Of a DNA stretch of 64,000 bases, positions 10,595 to 21,697 are shown in pieces (the first letter of the stretch is position 1; each line of letters begins with the position of its first letter). This DNA is from Cryptomeria japonica (Eukaryota; Streptophyta; Pinopsida; Cupressales; Cupressaceae): the NCBI RefSeq assembly GCF_030272615.1, contig NC_081412.1, positions 692,300,083-692,364,082 on the forward strand. The letters run 5' to 3'. Both the position numbers and the translations under genes were made by a program. The notes under the pieces were generated by a model. It saw only the letters and a program-made list of their open reading frames with translations. It ran no database searches and was not told the origin of the DNA.

Positions 10595-13500
10595 CTAAAC
10601 TGAATTTGGCTCTGTGGTCAACTTAGTTGAGAGATCGGTGATCTCTTTCTCAATTGCATCAGTTTTATTCTTGATATTTTTAATAAATAAGGAAAATGTA
10701 CAAAGTTTGTGAAATAAATAAAGAATATGCTTGAGTTGAGGGGACAACTCAGCAATGAATTTGACAAGCTTGACTTTTCCTATAGCTAGAGCTTTTTGTA
10801 CCTCTTCTATCATTTTTGCAGTAAGCTCTTTATCTTTTAGCTTGCTCAAGTACTCAGATGCATCAACTCCAGATGTTTCTATTTGATTAAGGAGTTCATC
10901 CAGTTGAATGTGGATGGCTGCATTGGTTGACACTGTAGCTAATGGTAGCATTTCTATTAGCAGTGTTTTCACCTTCTGTAGTATTTTATTCTTCTTTTGA
11001 ATGGCCATCTATTTTTCTTGTTCAGCCTTTGCTTTGCATAGTTCATTGAAATCAATAAGTGCTTTCCCCTTTAATTTTGAGATATCCACATTGGGCAACA
11101 CTATCGGTTTACTTAAATCAACTTTAAAACTATGCTTTTTCACTTTCTTCTCTTTACCTTTGGTTGGTTGTACCAAGACAATTTCTTGTGAGGCTTGCTG
11201 ACCCTCGGTAGGTTGCTCGGTAGAGGCAACACTTTGGTCAGTTCCTATAGCCGTTGTGGTGTCCTTGGGTGTCTCAGTACTAGGGGTCTCAGCTGTAACA
11301 TTTTTAGTGTTTGGCAGTGCTTGAGAGGTCTGATCTTTAGTTGGACCTTCTACTGCTTCAGACTTGTGACCTTCAGTGCCTTGTGTTGTATCTTTAGGAG
11401 CTTCGGTAGAGAGAGGTGGCTTGACCGGTGTATAAGGTTGAACTTGTACTATCACAAATTCACTAGATACAAGTTTTGCATAGGTAGTTCCTTCTATTAA
11501 TTCCTGCTCTGGTGCTTCTACATCCATGACATCTTCATCAATTTGAATAGTGTCAGCCAGGTCTTGCTTGGTAGCATGAGGACCTTGCTCGGTGACATCA
11601 GGATCTTGCTCGGTGACATCAACAATTTCAACTTGATATTGGTCACTGACATCTTTTAGTTTGAAGATTTCCTACCACTTTGCTTTTGTCTCCTTTTCTA
11701 CATCAATGTATAGCCCATTCATCAATTTTAAGGCTCTCTGTTTGACAAGAAATTTATAATTGTAGGTTGTCAAATGCTCCTTTATTTCTACTATAGACAT
11801 ATCAGGAAATAGATGGACTAGACTTCTTTCTCTAATTTGTTTCTCTGAGTCCATTGCATATTTCCACCTGTTATCAATATGTAAGTACAATTCACTCAGA
11901 AGTGACTTTACTAATTCTAATGGAGCTAGCCGAAACTTTAGAAGTGTGCAGATGACAACTTCTTCAATTTGTCGCTTCTCATCATTATTCCTAGTCTCAT
12001 ACTTGACATATCTAAATCCTGCAAATCCACCATATTCTTTAAGATTGGCACAAAAGTTTTCGACACTATGAATATTTACCTTCTTGCTTTTTACAATCTA
12101 GAATTTGTTGGCATCTTTTGATTCTATATCACTAGACTCTTTTGCCAAAATGAGTCTTCAATTAGATTTCTTGTAGGTTTTGGTTACCTTGGGAATAGTA
12201 ACACTATTTTGTTTCTTACTTGGTGATGCAGCTAATGCTCTAGTGTTGGGTCTCTTTGTTGGTGGAGTCGGTAGGGCCTTTGTAGTGTCTAGTTTCTTTC
12301 TTTTCAAAACTTTTCCCTTAGGCAACTTGGTACTCAATGTTATTACTACCTCTTGAGCTTCAGATTCCTCTTTGGTAATGGCAAGAGTGCCTTTGATAGG
12401 TGTAGAGGAGGATTCTTCTCTGAATTTCTCAAATAAAACATTTATCATCTTTGTAGCCTTTCTTGTAGCTTTAGGTACTACAATGCTCATTTTCATCTTT
12501 TCCTTAACTTCTTCATAAGTTCCATATCTTAGTTCAGTAGCATGCCTTGGCAGTGTAAGATATGCATCAATTTGTTGTTGTGTGATATCATAGTCAATCT
12601 TGTAACCCATTGGTGGCAAAGATTGAGTCCTAGGTTCTACAACATTCACATAGTAGTAATCAGTGTCTACCTTAAAACATATATCATCCTTATATTTCTC
12701 TACCAGCTGTGGTGGAATCCGGTACCTGTTGTGCATCTTTTCTTGAAATTTTCTGAAGTAGTCATCCATGATATCATTAAAATTATCTCCCAATTTCTTG
12801 ATAAAGTCATTAATTTGATGGGTGATAGGTCGGTGTAGCTCCCAAACTACTTTACCGACTGAGGGAAAGAACTTCTCAAAGTAGAAAAACATGCATACAA
12901 GAAGTGAACCAAACTTCAGTGTGTTTGCCGAGTTGTTCTTTTTTGGCTTCCTTATTGTGTTCAGGTTCTCAAACAAGTTTTTCAATAACACTTCACATAA
13001 ATCTACTTTCATTCCCTTTTTCACTATTTTATAGGCTAAGTCAACTGCTGCAAAGGGTACACTGTTTTCCCTTGCTAATTGGAAGAAACAGTAACCAATT
13101 ACTCTAATTGCAAATTTAAGTTCTGCATCAGTGACATTATTTAGTTTCAGTCCTCGGTAATCAGATTCTACTCTAGTTAAACTGATTAACTCCTTCTGTG
13201 ATATCATTTTCTATGCTCATGCATGATCATAGATAGGATATCCAGTGGTCACATGAATGATTTCCTTAGTGATTTTGAATGGTTGCTCCTCTAGCCACAT
13301 AAAATCATCATGAACCCTACTTAAAACAAACTTAACCCACTGGGGTTTGAACACACGGGGATAGGCTAGGGCTTTAGTTAATCCCTTGATTTTGATATGC
13401 TTGAACTTGCTATCCATTTTGCCATCGGTACATAGCTCATCATACGTGTCACTAATCTCAACATGACTGAGTTCTTCAACATGGCATTTGGTGAATAATC

Positions 13501-13651
13501 TAACATCTTCGACTAACAAGACTTGATCCGAGATGAGTGAAAAGGCAATTTTGTCATCTGGTTCAGAGGCAACTTTAGGAGTCAAAGTGTATTTTAGTGA
13601 GGGCTTCTCCACATTCTTGACAACTACGGGATCTTGGATCTTGGGTGCCAT
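10595..13651 (-). pseudogene. ORF2 of element A: unknown protein, about 1,018 codons with in-frame stops
   Basis: I do not recognise this protein. One minus-strand frame runs from MAPKIQDP at 13651 to 10595, broken only by stop codons near 13217, 13211, 12158, 12101, 11672 and 11009; no frameshift is needed. The first ~350 codons are homologous to ORF2 of element B: shared features include LSRVH, ITKEIIH, the ISLT block, NSVPF, DLCE, LKFG/FKYG with a hydrophobic FYF stretch, YFRKFQEKM and VVEPR. The middle is rich in Thr, Pro, Glu and Lys and has a repeated VTEQDP-type unit. The last ~140 codons look coiled-coil. It lies ~0.55 kb downstream of the Gag-like ORF. The N-terminal pattern vaguely resembles the putative plant transposon protein domains of other plant retroelements, but that is weak. 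There are no enzyme motifs. Confidence 0.8.
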
Positions 13652-14206
13652 TTGTAAATTTTAGATAAAACTTAGCAAACTATCCTTAGGTTTTGACGGT
13701 TTTCAAACGACAGATGATTCACACTCGATAGATAATAGCAAAATGGATAGGTTTTCAAACGACATATCCTTAGGTTTTTGACAAGATCAGAAAACTAGCT
13801 TGACAATGTGATGAGATTTGATGTAGATACCTTGGATTCACTTTGAATGAAGTTTGATCACCTTGATTCACTCTGCTCTGCTCTCTTGAAAACTTGGTGA
13901 ATGAAAATGACCGTGAAAATACCTTTAAGTACACAAAATATCTTATCGGGCTTCGTGCGAGTTAGGTCAAAACATTAAATGCACTCGGTTTACCTTTAAC
14001 TAATTTACTCTCTTTTCTTTCGTTTTAACCGAGTAACCAAATTTCCTTGTTTACCGACTTGACAGGTTTTCTGTAAAGTACTTTTGATAGAATTTCAAAC
14101 TTACTAATGCATCTTAACTATGCAGATTTTGAATTTAGTACATAAAAGAATAGGAACTGTTATGATTTTAACCTTCAGAGAATGCAGTCCCTTCATCCTT
14201 TTCTAA
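13652..14206 (-). promoter_or_regulatory. Spacer between the Gag-like ORF and ORF2 in element A
   Basis: This 555-bp gap has no ORF. Near 13865-13895 the minus strand reads aagttttcaagagagcagag followed by cagagtgaatc. A similar order (aagagtttttgagaacttgc, then agagtgaaac) occurs in the B spacer near 49848. Conservation in a non-coding gap suggests a function such as an internal promoter or leader for ORF2, which is inference. Confidence 0.45.
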
Positions 14207-15560
14207 TTAATTTGGAATAGGTGCACCTAACTTGGTAGCTAAGGTTCTTTCTTCATTTGACATGATTTCCTTCTTTTTCCAAATCATCTTGAATTTTTCT
14301 TTTATCTCTTCAGTGTCTCCTCTAGGTTGATCTCTGCAATCTCCAGCTAAATGTCGAGCTTTGTGACAATGAAAACATGCCATACCAATATTTCTCCATG
14401 ATCTTCGGTTGTTCATTCCAAACCTTATAAAACAGTTAGCACTAATGTGTCCATACCTTCCACAACATTCGCACCATATCCTTGTATTGTAATCCCATGG
14501 TACTACTGCATATTGTCGGTGAGGATCTGTGTGAGTTCGGTAACCACTAGTGTTTGCTCGGTGTGCAGACCACATGTGGTTCTTTTGCTTAAACCAACAC
14601 ATCTCGGTACTATGTCCATATCTATTTCAGTTTTTACAAAACCCTTTGAATTTTTCCTTTTGATGGTTGTTAACAGACTTTGTTCTACATTGATTAGATG
14701 TGTGACCATATTTATTGCCAATTGTAACAATACTCATTTGACTTAGTGATATTTGGTTGCTTACCTTTTCTGATCTAGAATATGTTGGCAGTATGACCTT
14801 GATTTCCATAGTAGTAGCAAATAGGCTTCTTCCTTTTGATTTTATTCCTATTTCTAGCTTGCTTTGATGATTCTCCTCTCTCAGTAGTATGAATTCCTTT
14901 CTCAGTAGAGTCTTTTCCTTTGTAACCGAGTCCTACATCTTTGTTGGGTCTTCTTGTATTCAGTTGCTCATCCAACATCTTTGATGCTTCATAACTCTTC
15001 TTCAATGTTTCTTTGGATTTTTTCTTTGTTTCAAGTTCATCAATCAACCTTGATACTTCAAGTTTCAATGCTTGATTCTCATCATTCTTTAGAATTGCTT
15101 CATGATGTGCATAGCCTAGTTGATCTATCATATTTTGTTGAATCTCAATCAACCTTATGATTTCATCATTCTTATTAGATACTAAGACTTCAAGTTGTTG
15201 TTTCTCTCTCTGTAGATCTCTTGCTTTATCCTCAACTGTCCTTAATACATCTAGATTTTCAGTCATCTGTGTGCTAAAATGTTCATGTTCTCTTTTCATT
15301 GCTTTTAGTTGATTAGCCAGTGCTTTGTTCTTTTCTTTCAATACTCCAATCATTTCTTTAGTTTCTTCAGATATACTGTTCTCAGATGATGTCTCAATTT
15401 GTTCCACTAACTCTTGAGAATCCTACAAGTCATCAGATAATCTTCTTCTTACTTTCAGAGATTTTTGCATTTGCCTTTGCATGTCTGCAATCACTTGATT
15501 TGCATGATCCAGCTCTTCTTGTAGATATACAATCCTCTGAGATTGTTTATAGCCTTCCAT
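14207..15560 (-). pseudogene. Gag-like ORF of element A: coiled coil plus zinc knuckles
   Basis: The start is the first ATG after the primer site (MEGYKQSQR). The first ~190 codons are heptad-rich coiled coil (for example LQEELDHANQVIADMQRQMQ), with one in-frame TAG near 15423. Then come MLDEQL and GLGYKGK, features seen in Copia Gag, and a run of zinc-knuckle motifs: CYYYGNQGH (Cys2 lost), a degenerate NKYGHTSNQC, RYGHSTEMC, CECCGRYGHISANC and CFHCHKARHLAGDC. One frameshift is needed near 14780-14810. It ends in PIPN followed by a stop, as in element B. No UBN2-type capsid domain precedes the coiled coil. Expected role: RNA binding and assembly. Confidence 0.8.
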
Positions 15561-15608
15561 TGATAAGATCTTTCTCTTTAGGTAGTTAAATCATTTCCCA
15601 AGATTCAA

Positions 15609-15620
15609 GCTCTAATACCA
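15609..15620 (-). promoter_or_regulatory. Primer binding site of element A
   Basis: The minus strand reads TGGTATTAGAGC, two bases inside the 5' LTR. This matches the usual Copia initiator-Met tRNA site TGGTATCAGAGC except for one C-to-T change. Confidence 0.85.
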
Positions 15621-15622
15621 AT

Positions 15623-16784
15623 TGTTAAGCCCAATATGGAAAGCTAATGTACTAAGAGGGGAGGGGTGAATCAGTACTTCAAAACTTTTCTTGAATAATA
15701 ACTTTACTATTATGCATAAACCAAATAGTTCAGTAACATAAAATAAAGTTAAAACAAATAGGTAACAATCATACATAATTCACTCCAATACACATATATT
15801 TTGGTTACACAGAAACTCTTGGTTAGAGAGAAAAACTGCGATGGGGATGGCACCCACAACTTCACTACTGCAATAATAAAGAATGCTCGATTAGAGCTAC
15901 ATTTAGCTATTTTTGACAGCTTACCCTGTTAGGAGTATCAAGATCTGTTAGAGCTACCTTGCTAAAGGATTTTACAACATTTATTATGAATGTTGCACCT
16001 GGTTAGAGGCTTTACAATTTATAGACTTGGTTAGAGTCTTTTACCCTGTTAAAGGTTTCTCTTTCAACTTCACAATATTACAATAAAATCATTACAAATA
16101 TCTGCAACTTTACATCTGAAATGTTATAGCAGATTCTATGTGCTTAGAATAAGATTACCTTGCTTTTAGCATACCTCAATAACCCATATAGTAACTCGGT
16201 AAACCCTTCTATTTACTCTGTTCTTCGACTGTTCTCTGAAAACCTTCTTGGTGACCTCTGTGTCTCTATAACGGTCTTCCTTCATTCATAGATGCACACA
16301 CCTTGCTCTTAACTCATGTTGTATAAATAGATCTCTTAAAACGGTGATCCAATTCATTGCTTTGATCTTACAAACAAGATTTATCGAATGAATAACTAAA
16401 CAAAATATTTCATTGGTTAGATTGATCTCAAATTCATACACAATCTTCTGGTGCAATTTCCAATGTAATAACGGTTAGATGTGCCTTGATCTTGTAACAC
16501 ATTTTCATATGCATGTCCAAGTTCAATGTATCTGGTAACATGTTTCACTCGGTGAATATCAACTCGATGTGTCATCTTTACTGCTCGGTACTTTTAAAAA
16601 GATACTCAGTGGACAGCTCGGTGTATACTGTGTTCTGTAACTGCTTTCTTCTATAACCAACTAGACTGTGCATACCGACTTCTCTGTGTGTATACCGACT
16701 GCATGATTTGGTAGTGCTGAACTGACTAGAATGTATAGTATGACTTTGAATATAAAACTAATGGCAACTTGATAAGTAGTAACA
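15623..16784 (-). repeat. 5' LTR of element A
   Basis: 1,162 bp; begins (minus strand) TGTTACTACTT and ends GGGCTTAACA. It is the partner of 8797-9930 and borders target duplication aatct at 16785-16789. Confidence 0.93.
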
Positions 16785-17065
16785 AATCTAACTACCTCAA
16801 TTCTAGCTACCGGTGCAAAGTTTTCATTATAGTCAACTCCTTCTTTCTGACAATATCCCTTACACACTAGTCTTTCTTTATTTCTAATAACCTTACCATC
16901 TTCATTAAGTTTGTTTTTGAGTACCCATTTTGTTCCAATTACATTTTTATCTTTAGGTCGGGGAACTAATGTCCAAGTGTTATTTTTCTCAATTTGTTCT
17001 AATTCTTCTTCCATAGCTTTAGTCCAATATTTATCTTCACATGCCTCATTAATTCACGATGGTTC
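16785..17065 (-). pseudogene. N-terminal part of reverse transcriptase of Copia element C
   Basis: The minus strand gives the Copia entry into reverse transcriptase: EACEDKYWTKAMEEELEQ, NNTWTLVPRP, GTKWVLKNKLNEDG, RLVCKGYCQKEGVDY and FAPVARIEVVR. One in-frame TGA lies upstream (EPS-stop-INEA). Its left end is the insertion point of A and its right end (ggttc at 17061-17065) is the insertion point of the D array. The preceding linker continues at 37928, and the catalytic half of the enzyme at 8796. Confidence 0.92.
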
Positions 17066-18131
17066 TGTCGTTCACCAAAAGTGATAACCCAAGTATACTT
17101 GCAAATCTATCTATGAGATAGCCAATCTCAATCAATGAAACACCTCAGGGCTTAGACAACATGACAAGGATATGAATCCTTCTACTCTTCAGGCTCTGCA
17201 AAACCTAGGTGGGTAGACCTTTGATGCATTTAATCATACCTATTACACACAAGACTGCATCAATCAAAAGCTGATGGATCTCAAAAGGTTCAAAAACTAA
17301 GAGATAACTGCAGATGGGCTAGATCCACACTTGCGACTCAACATTTTGAGTCATGAGATGGAGGGACACTTCCACATAACATAAAATATAAAAAGATATT
17401 CTGATTTTTTATTTATAAAAGGTGTTCTGACAACCTTTCAATATTACAAGAGACCAATGCCTTATCCAGGCCACAGAGTCATGCATAAAAATGGATGAGA
17501 AATCTCAGATGCAAGTTCTTTTCAACATTAAATTTTCATGTATCAATGCCTTACATTAATACAATCCTCTGCTCTATCACAAAACCATACTTATATGTAG
17601 ATATCCAATATGCATTCAAAATCATTAATGCTGGGTTTTAGGATTTAAATCCTTCCTTGAAGAATACCCAAAAGACAACATTACACTCTTAAAGGAATCT
17701 AAACGAGACAACTCAAATTATCCTTGATAATATGAAATTATATGAATCTGAGTACATTTTGGAGACAATTTCATGGAAAACTCACACATGCCTTGCACAT
17801 GTGTGAACCTACAAACTGAAACTAAACCTACAGTAAAGACAACACTAAAAACATAGACGAACACACTGTCATTTGCATTGATAAAAGGATGCCATCACTG
17901 GATTTATCCCTTGGAGCAAATCTCTCAAAAACTGGAACCCCTACAACTGAGAAGAATTGGGAATAAGAAGGAGAGGGAAGAGAATCAAATCTACAACTGA
18001 AAATTGCCAAGTGTCCCCACTCTAACTGAATTTTATTCCCATGGATACTGCTTCCAAAATATCCCACATTTGTCAAAATTAACCTCATAATCGGATTCCT
18101 CACTCCGAGAGCTTTCCAAAAACATATAACA

Positions 18132-18138
18132 CTTTATA
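18132..18138 (-). promoter_or_regulatory. TATA box of the D LTR
   Basis: The minus strand reads TATAAAG. The same heptamer is conserved in the other copies at 26363-26369 and 34605-34611. It lies downstream, in minus orientation, of a G-box/TGACG-rich segment, which fits a U3 promoter. Confidence 0.55.
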
Positions 18139-18279
18139 TTTTCGCCAAAATTTAGACCTTGGGCGAATTAATTCCCCAATGTGCTCAATCATTTAAATTT
18201 TCAAAATTTAATATAGTTTAGACTATATCATTTACTCATTTTAATTTTGATTTTTGCCTCCATATGTGCTCTGATGCTT

Positions 18280-18480
18280 TGCCATGTGCCGGGATCTGAT
18301 TGGTCGATGGGGTTAACCGGACGCCACCCGGCATGACACCTCATCACTGCCACGTCATCTACTTTGTCACTACCACTTGGTCGCCACATGTACACAACCT
18401 CAGCACCACATCATCACCACCTCTGCACCACGTCATCGCCACCAAACTAGGACCCGCCTGCTGGACTGCTGACTGTACCT
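18280..18480 (-). promoter_or_regulatory. GC-rich U3 segment with G-box and TGACGTG elements
   Basis: It contains cacgtcatc (minus strand gatgacgtg) at 18351-18359 and 18429-18437, plus several cacatcatc variants. The equivalent position in copies 2 and 3 has a perfect palindromic G-box GCCACGTGGC (26512-26521 and 34754-34763), about 140 bp upstream of the TATA box; in copy 1 it is mutated to gccatgtgcc. In plants such sites are bound by bZIP and bHLH factors, which suggests stress or light regulation (inference). Confidence 0.5.
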
Positions 18481-18779
18481 GCCACCTGGCTTTCGCAACT
18501 TCGCGGGGTGTAACTCGCATGCATCTTCCTTTCGCGAAATAGTGTGCATCGTTGATCTATCTTGACCTTGCTCACTTGTTAAGCCGGCCTTCCTCTGCAA
18601 AATTTTGCCTGTCTGCCTCAGGAAGTGTGCCTACGTGGGGTCCACCTGGTCGCTGCTATGTCATCTCCTCTATCGCCTCAGGATTCGTGCTCGTGCGTGG
18701 GCCCACCTTGGGTGCCATCAAGCACCATCCATCAAAAGCCTTTATGGCTTAGACATATTACTACTGTGGAGCACTGGAT

Positions 18780-20100
18780 ATAAACATTTAAAAAAAACAC
18801 TTCCCAGTGCATGTGGGACAATGCCTCACGCCTGGAACTGCAAGTTTTTTGAAGATTTTCATGTCCAATCTGGCAATACCTTTGCTTTGGAGTTTTTAAA
18901 CCTCAGACTAAATGCCTTCTTCATTTCTCCCATGCTATACATCTGCAGAGAGGACGTTGGCAACATTGGCAATTGATTTGCATAAAGATTTTAACTGTTT
19001 TTACTTACCCTTTTCCATTGCCCAGGGGAGGAAATGCTATTACATTTTGCTTTGAAAGTTAATGTTTTTACCCTTGCCCATTGCATTGGCTGAAGATTTC
19101 AATGTCTTTCCATTATTTAACAGCACATGAAGGGAGGGTGTTGGCAGATTACGTGGAGCTGGAGCTATTTGAAAACTTGTTTTGATACCCTCCAAACACC
19201 ACGCAATAGGCAAGGAGAATTCTGGCAATTTCATTTTCTTGAGAGTTTCCAAAATCCTCACACCAAACACAAGGGATTTGGCATTTAACTTGCCACTGCT
19301 CCAACCCTGAAGGATGAAGAAAAAATGTGGGAATGGAGAGGGTTTAACTGCATTACAGTTGCCCAAATTAAGAAAAACTTCTGCTGCTACAGCCACGTAG
19401 AGGGGAGGGAAGAAGTCATTGATTTGCATTTACTACTAGTTTAAAGTTTTACATTACCTTACATGACCACGTGAGTGGGAGGAGAGCATTGCCAAAACAT
19501 TTCTTTTAAAACCCTTTTAAAAGCCTCCTCCACCCTATCACGTGAAGTGCCAATTATGATTTTGCCATAAGATTTCCTGTGGTTGCTGACAGCAGGGATT
19601 TTACACTTAGCCAGTCACATAGAGGGAGTTGGGATGCTTGGTATTATATTAGTTTGAATGGAAAATTCCATTGGCATTTGATTTTGCTGAAACTTGTTTT
19701 AAACTTTAAAACTTTACTCCCCAAACACCATGTGCCTGGGAGGATGTTGGCTAGAGATCATTTAAATCAAAGCCTCCTTGCCTCTCTGTTCAAGGTCCAC
19801 ACAGGAGGAAGAATGCTGGAGTTACACATATTTTACCAATTGAAAGTTCTTTGAAAGTTTTTTGAATCTACTATTTAATGCCCAATCTGCCATGTGAGGG
19901 AGGAGATGAGCTTCAAACTTGCTAATTGCAACTTGCTTTTAAAGATTTCCATTGTTGCACCTCACATGGGAAGGGGATTTGTCATTCACCTGCCAATATG
20001 CATTTGCCCGAATATTTTAATTGCTGCTCTTTGTTCATGGCCATATATTGACATGTAAACTAAGAACTTATGGCTGCCAATGTTGTAAAACTTCTTTTGA
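18780..20100. repeat. Degenerate 80-110-bp modules in the D LTR
   Basis: A recurring order is visible: a cac(g/a)tg-like core followed by a ggga(g)ga run (for example cacgtgagtgggaggagagc, gtgcctgggaggatgttggc, catgtgagggaggagatgag, cacatgggaaggggattt), then ttgaaagttt and (t)tgccatt-type sequence. At least eight such modules occur. Copies are at about 27010-28330 and 35260-36560, and on the opposite strand at about 63050-63990 in element K. Confidence 0.5.
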
Positions 20101-21697
20101 TGCATTTAACCACTGCCATAGAGTTGTACATTTTAATAATACCCATAATTAACATCAATTTGTTAAAGTAGAATGGAAAATCAATTTACTAAAACTTCTA
20201 AACTCTTGTCCATCCCATGCCATTTGCCAAGAGGATTAAGCATTATGTGATAAAAAATAATGCACGGGCATGAGCCAAGTCAGGCCCCAGAGTTTGTCCG
20301 ACTAAAAAAAATTTCATTTTCATGCAACTGACCTCTAAAATGCTTCAAGAACCTCAAACACACCTCTAGGAACGATCGGCATCATTTTCAGATCATCGGA
20401 CTGAATTTTGCAACCTCCAGGTGATTACGCCACATTTTCGCATTTAATTGCGAAGACGTAATTTTCAAAGTGGTCAAAACACCTTTCTGGACCTCACCAT
20501 TTGACAGGCCTATACTCTGATATACAAGCATGAAATCTACCAAATGGTTTCTCAAGATGAGTCCCGAGAGAAGAGATATTAATTTCCAAAAATGCCCAAC
20601 TAGCTTTGTCGACACTACGGACCTGATGAAGTCAATGTCCTGGCAACACATGACGCCTTTCTCAAAAATATCAAACGACCTCCGTAGGCCCTCAAATTTG
20701 AAACATAGTTACCTTAAAGTACATATTAAATATTTGAATTCTCATTTTGATCACCAAACTGACAGGATGCAAACGACGCGCTCACCAAAATGGCTACATT
20801 AACTGATATAACACTAGAGTGCGGATAACTAAATTTGATGGTAAAATGAGCTCTTTTGAAAACCGATCAAATGGATTGATAAAGGCTTCAAATTTGAAAC
20901 ATAGCTCATCATTTATATGAACATTAGCCCGGAACAAACATTTTGACATGATGCTTACTGAGGCAACTTTTACACTTGTGCGAAAAAGGGCTCCGACTAG
21001 CTGTCGAAACAGGGACTTGCCAAAACACACAAACTGCAAACAGATTTGGCTTCAAAAACTGAGCAAATGGATTCATCAAGACCTGAAATTCTGCAAACTG
21101 ACTGACATTTATGAATAGAATTGAATCCATTTTGAAATTTTTCATGACAATCAACAGGGCAAACGATGTAATATCTCAGAGTAGACTACTCAATAAAATA
21201 TGCATTTGTGCCTAAAATGCACTTCCAGCTCACCCCTCAAACTAGGTACCTCATAAACTTATCCAAATTGAATTCTAAAAGTTGCACATCACTGAATAGG
21301 CCAAATGAAAGGTGTGGGACATGAATCCCGAGCCTTACCCTCTAAAAATCAACTGACCCCATTTTACCCTCTCGCAAACTAGGCTCTTCAAACTGACTCA
21401 TTTAGGTATGCAGAGCAAATTTTTGGATTGGGCCTCTAAACTTGACTCAATTTTAATCAGTCCCAACAATGGCTCTGACTGGGGATGGTTTTTTGCGAGA
21501 TCAACACAAGAATCTAGATATCTTTGGTTAAGCAGACCACCCAAAAATGGATCATTCTTCTCTTCTCATCTCATTTCAAAATAGGGCTTCCTTATTCTAC
21601 CCAAGCAGCAGGGCACCTTATTGAAAACCACACAACTGAAGAAAAGCAACTGTACAAAATATACAAACCAACTCACAACTGATCATAACTGCTCCAC

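Larger units (their letters stand above)
8797..16784 (-). mobile_element. Element A: complete pol-less LTR retrotransposon (7,988 bp)
   Basis: It is bounded by TG...CA LTRs and a perfect 5-bp target duplication aatct (8792-8796 and 16785-16789), inserted in the reverse transcriptase gene of element C. On the minus strand the order is 5' LTR, primer binding site, Gag-like ORF (15560-14207), spacer, unknown ORF2 (13651-10595), several polypurine tracts and 3' LTR. No protease, integrase, reverse transcriptase or RNase H motif is present in the 5.7-kb internal region, so it must have moved with enzymes supplied in trans. The repeated polypurine tracts and Met-type primer site suggest Sirevirus-type Copia (inference). 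Confidence 0.9.
17066..21468 (-). repeat. D LTR copy 1 (left, outermost)
   Basis: In plus coordinates it runs from tgtcgttcaccaaaagtg to ttaatcagtcccaaca. It aligns with copies 2 and 3 along its length; the first ~90 bp differ from copy 2 at about three positions. The left boundary is uncertain by about 3 bp. It contains a promoter region (18132-18480) and a stretch of degenerate modules (18780-20100). Open frames in it are not supported as genes. Confidence 0.88.

Noticed and set aside
11001-11500. Plus-strand frames of 66-101 codons opposite A ORF2
   Set aside because: They are antisense shadows of the ORF2 frame, which has supporting homology in element B.
18605-18976. 123-codon plus-strand frame in the D LTR
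   Set aside because: Found in copies 1 and 3 but not open at full length in copy 2, and antisense to the element; no conserved features.
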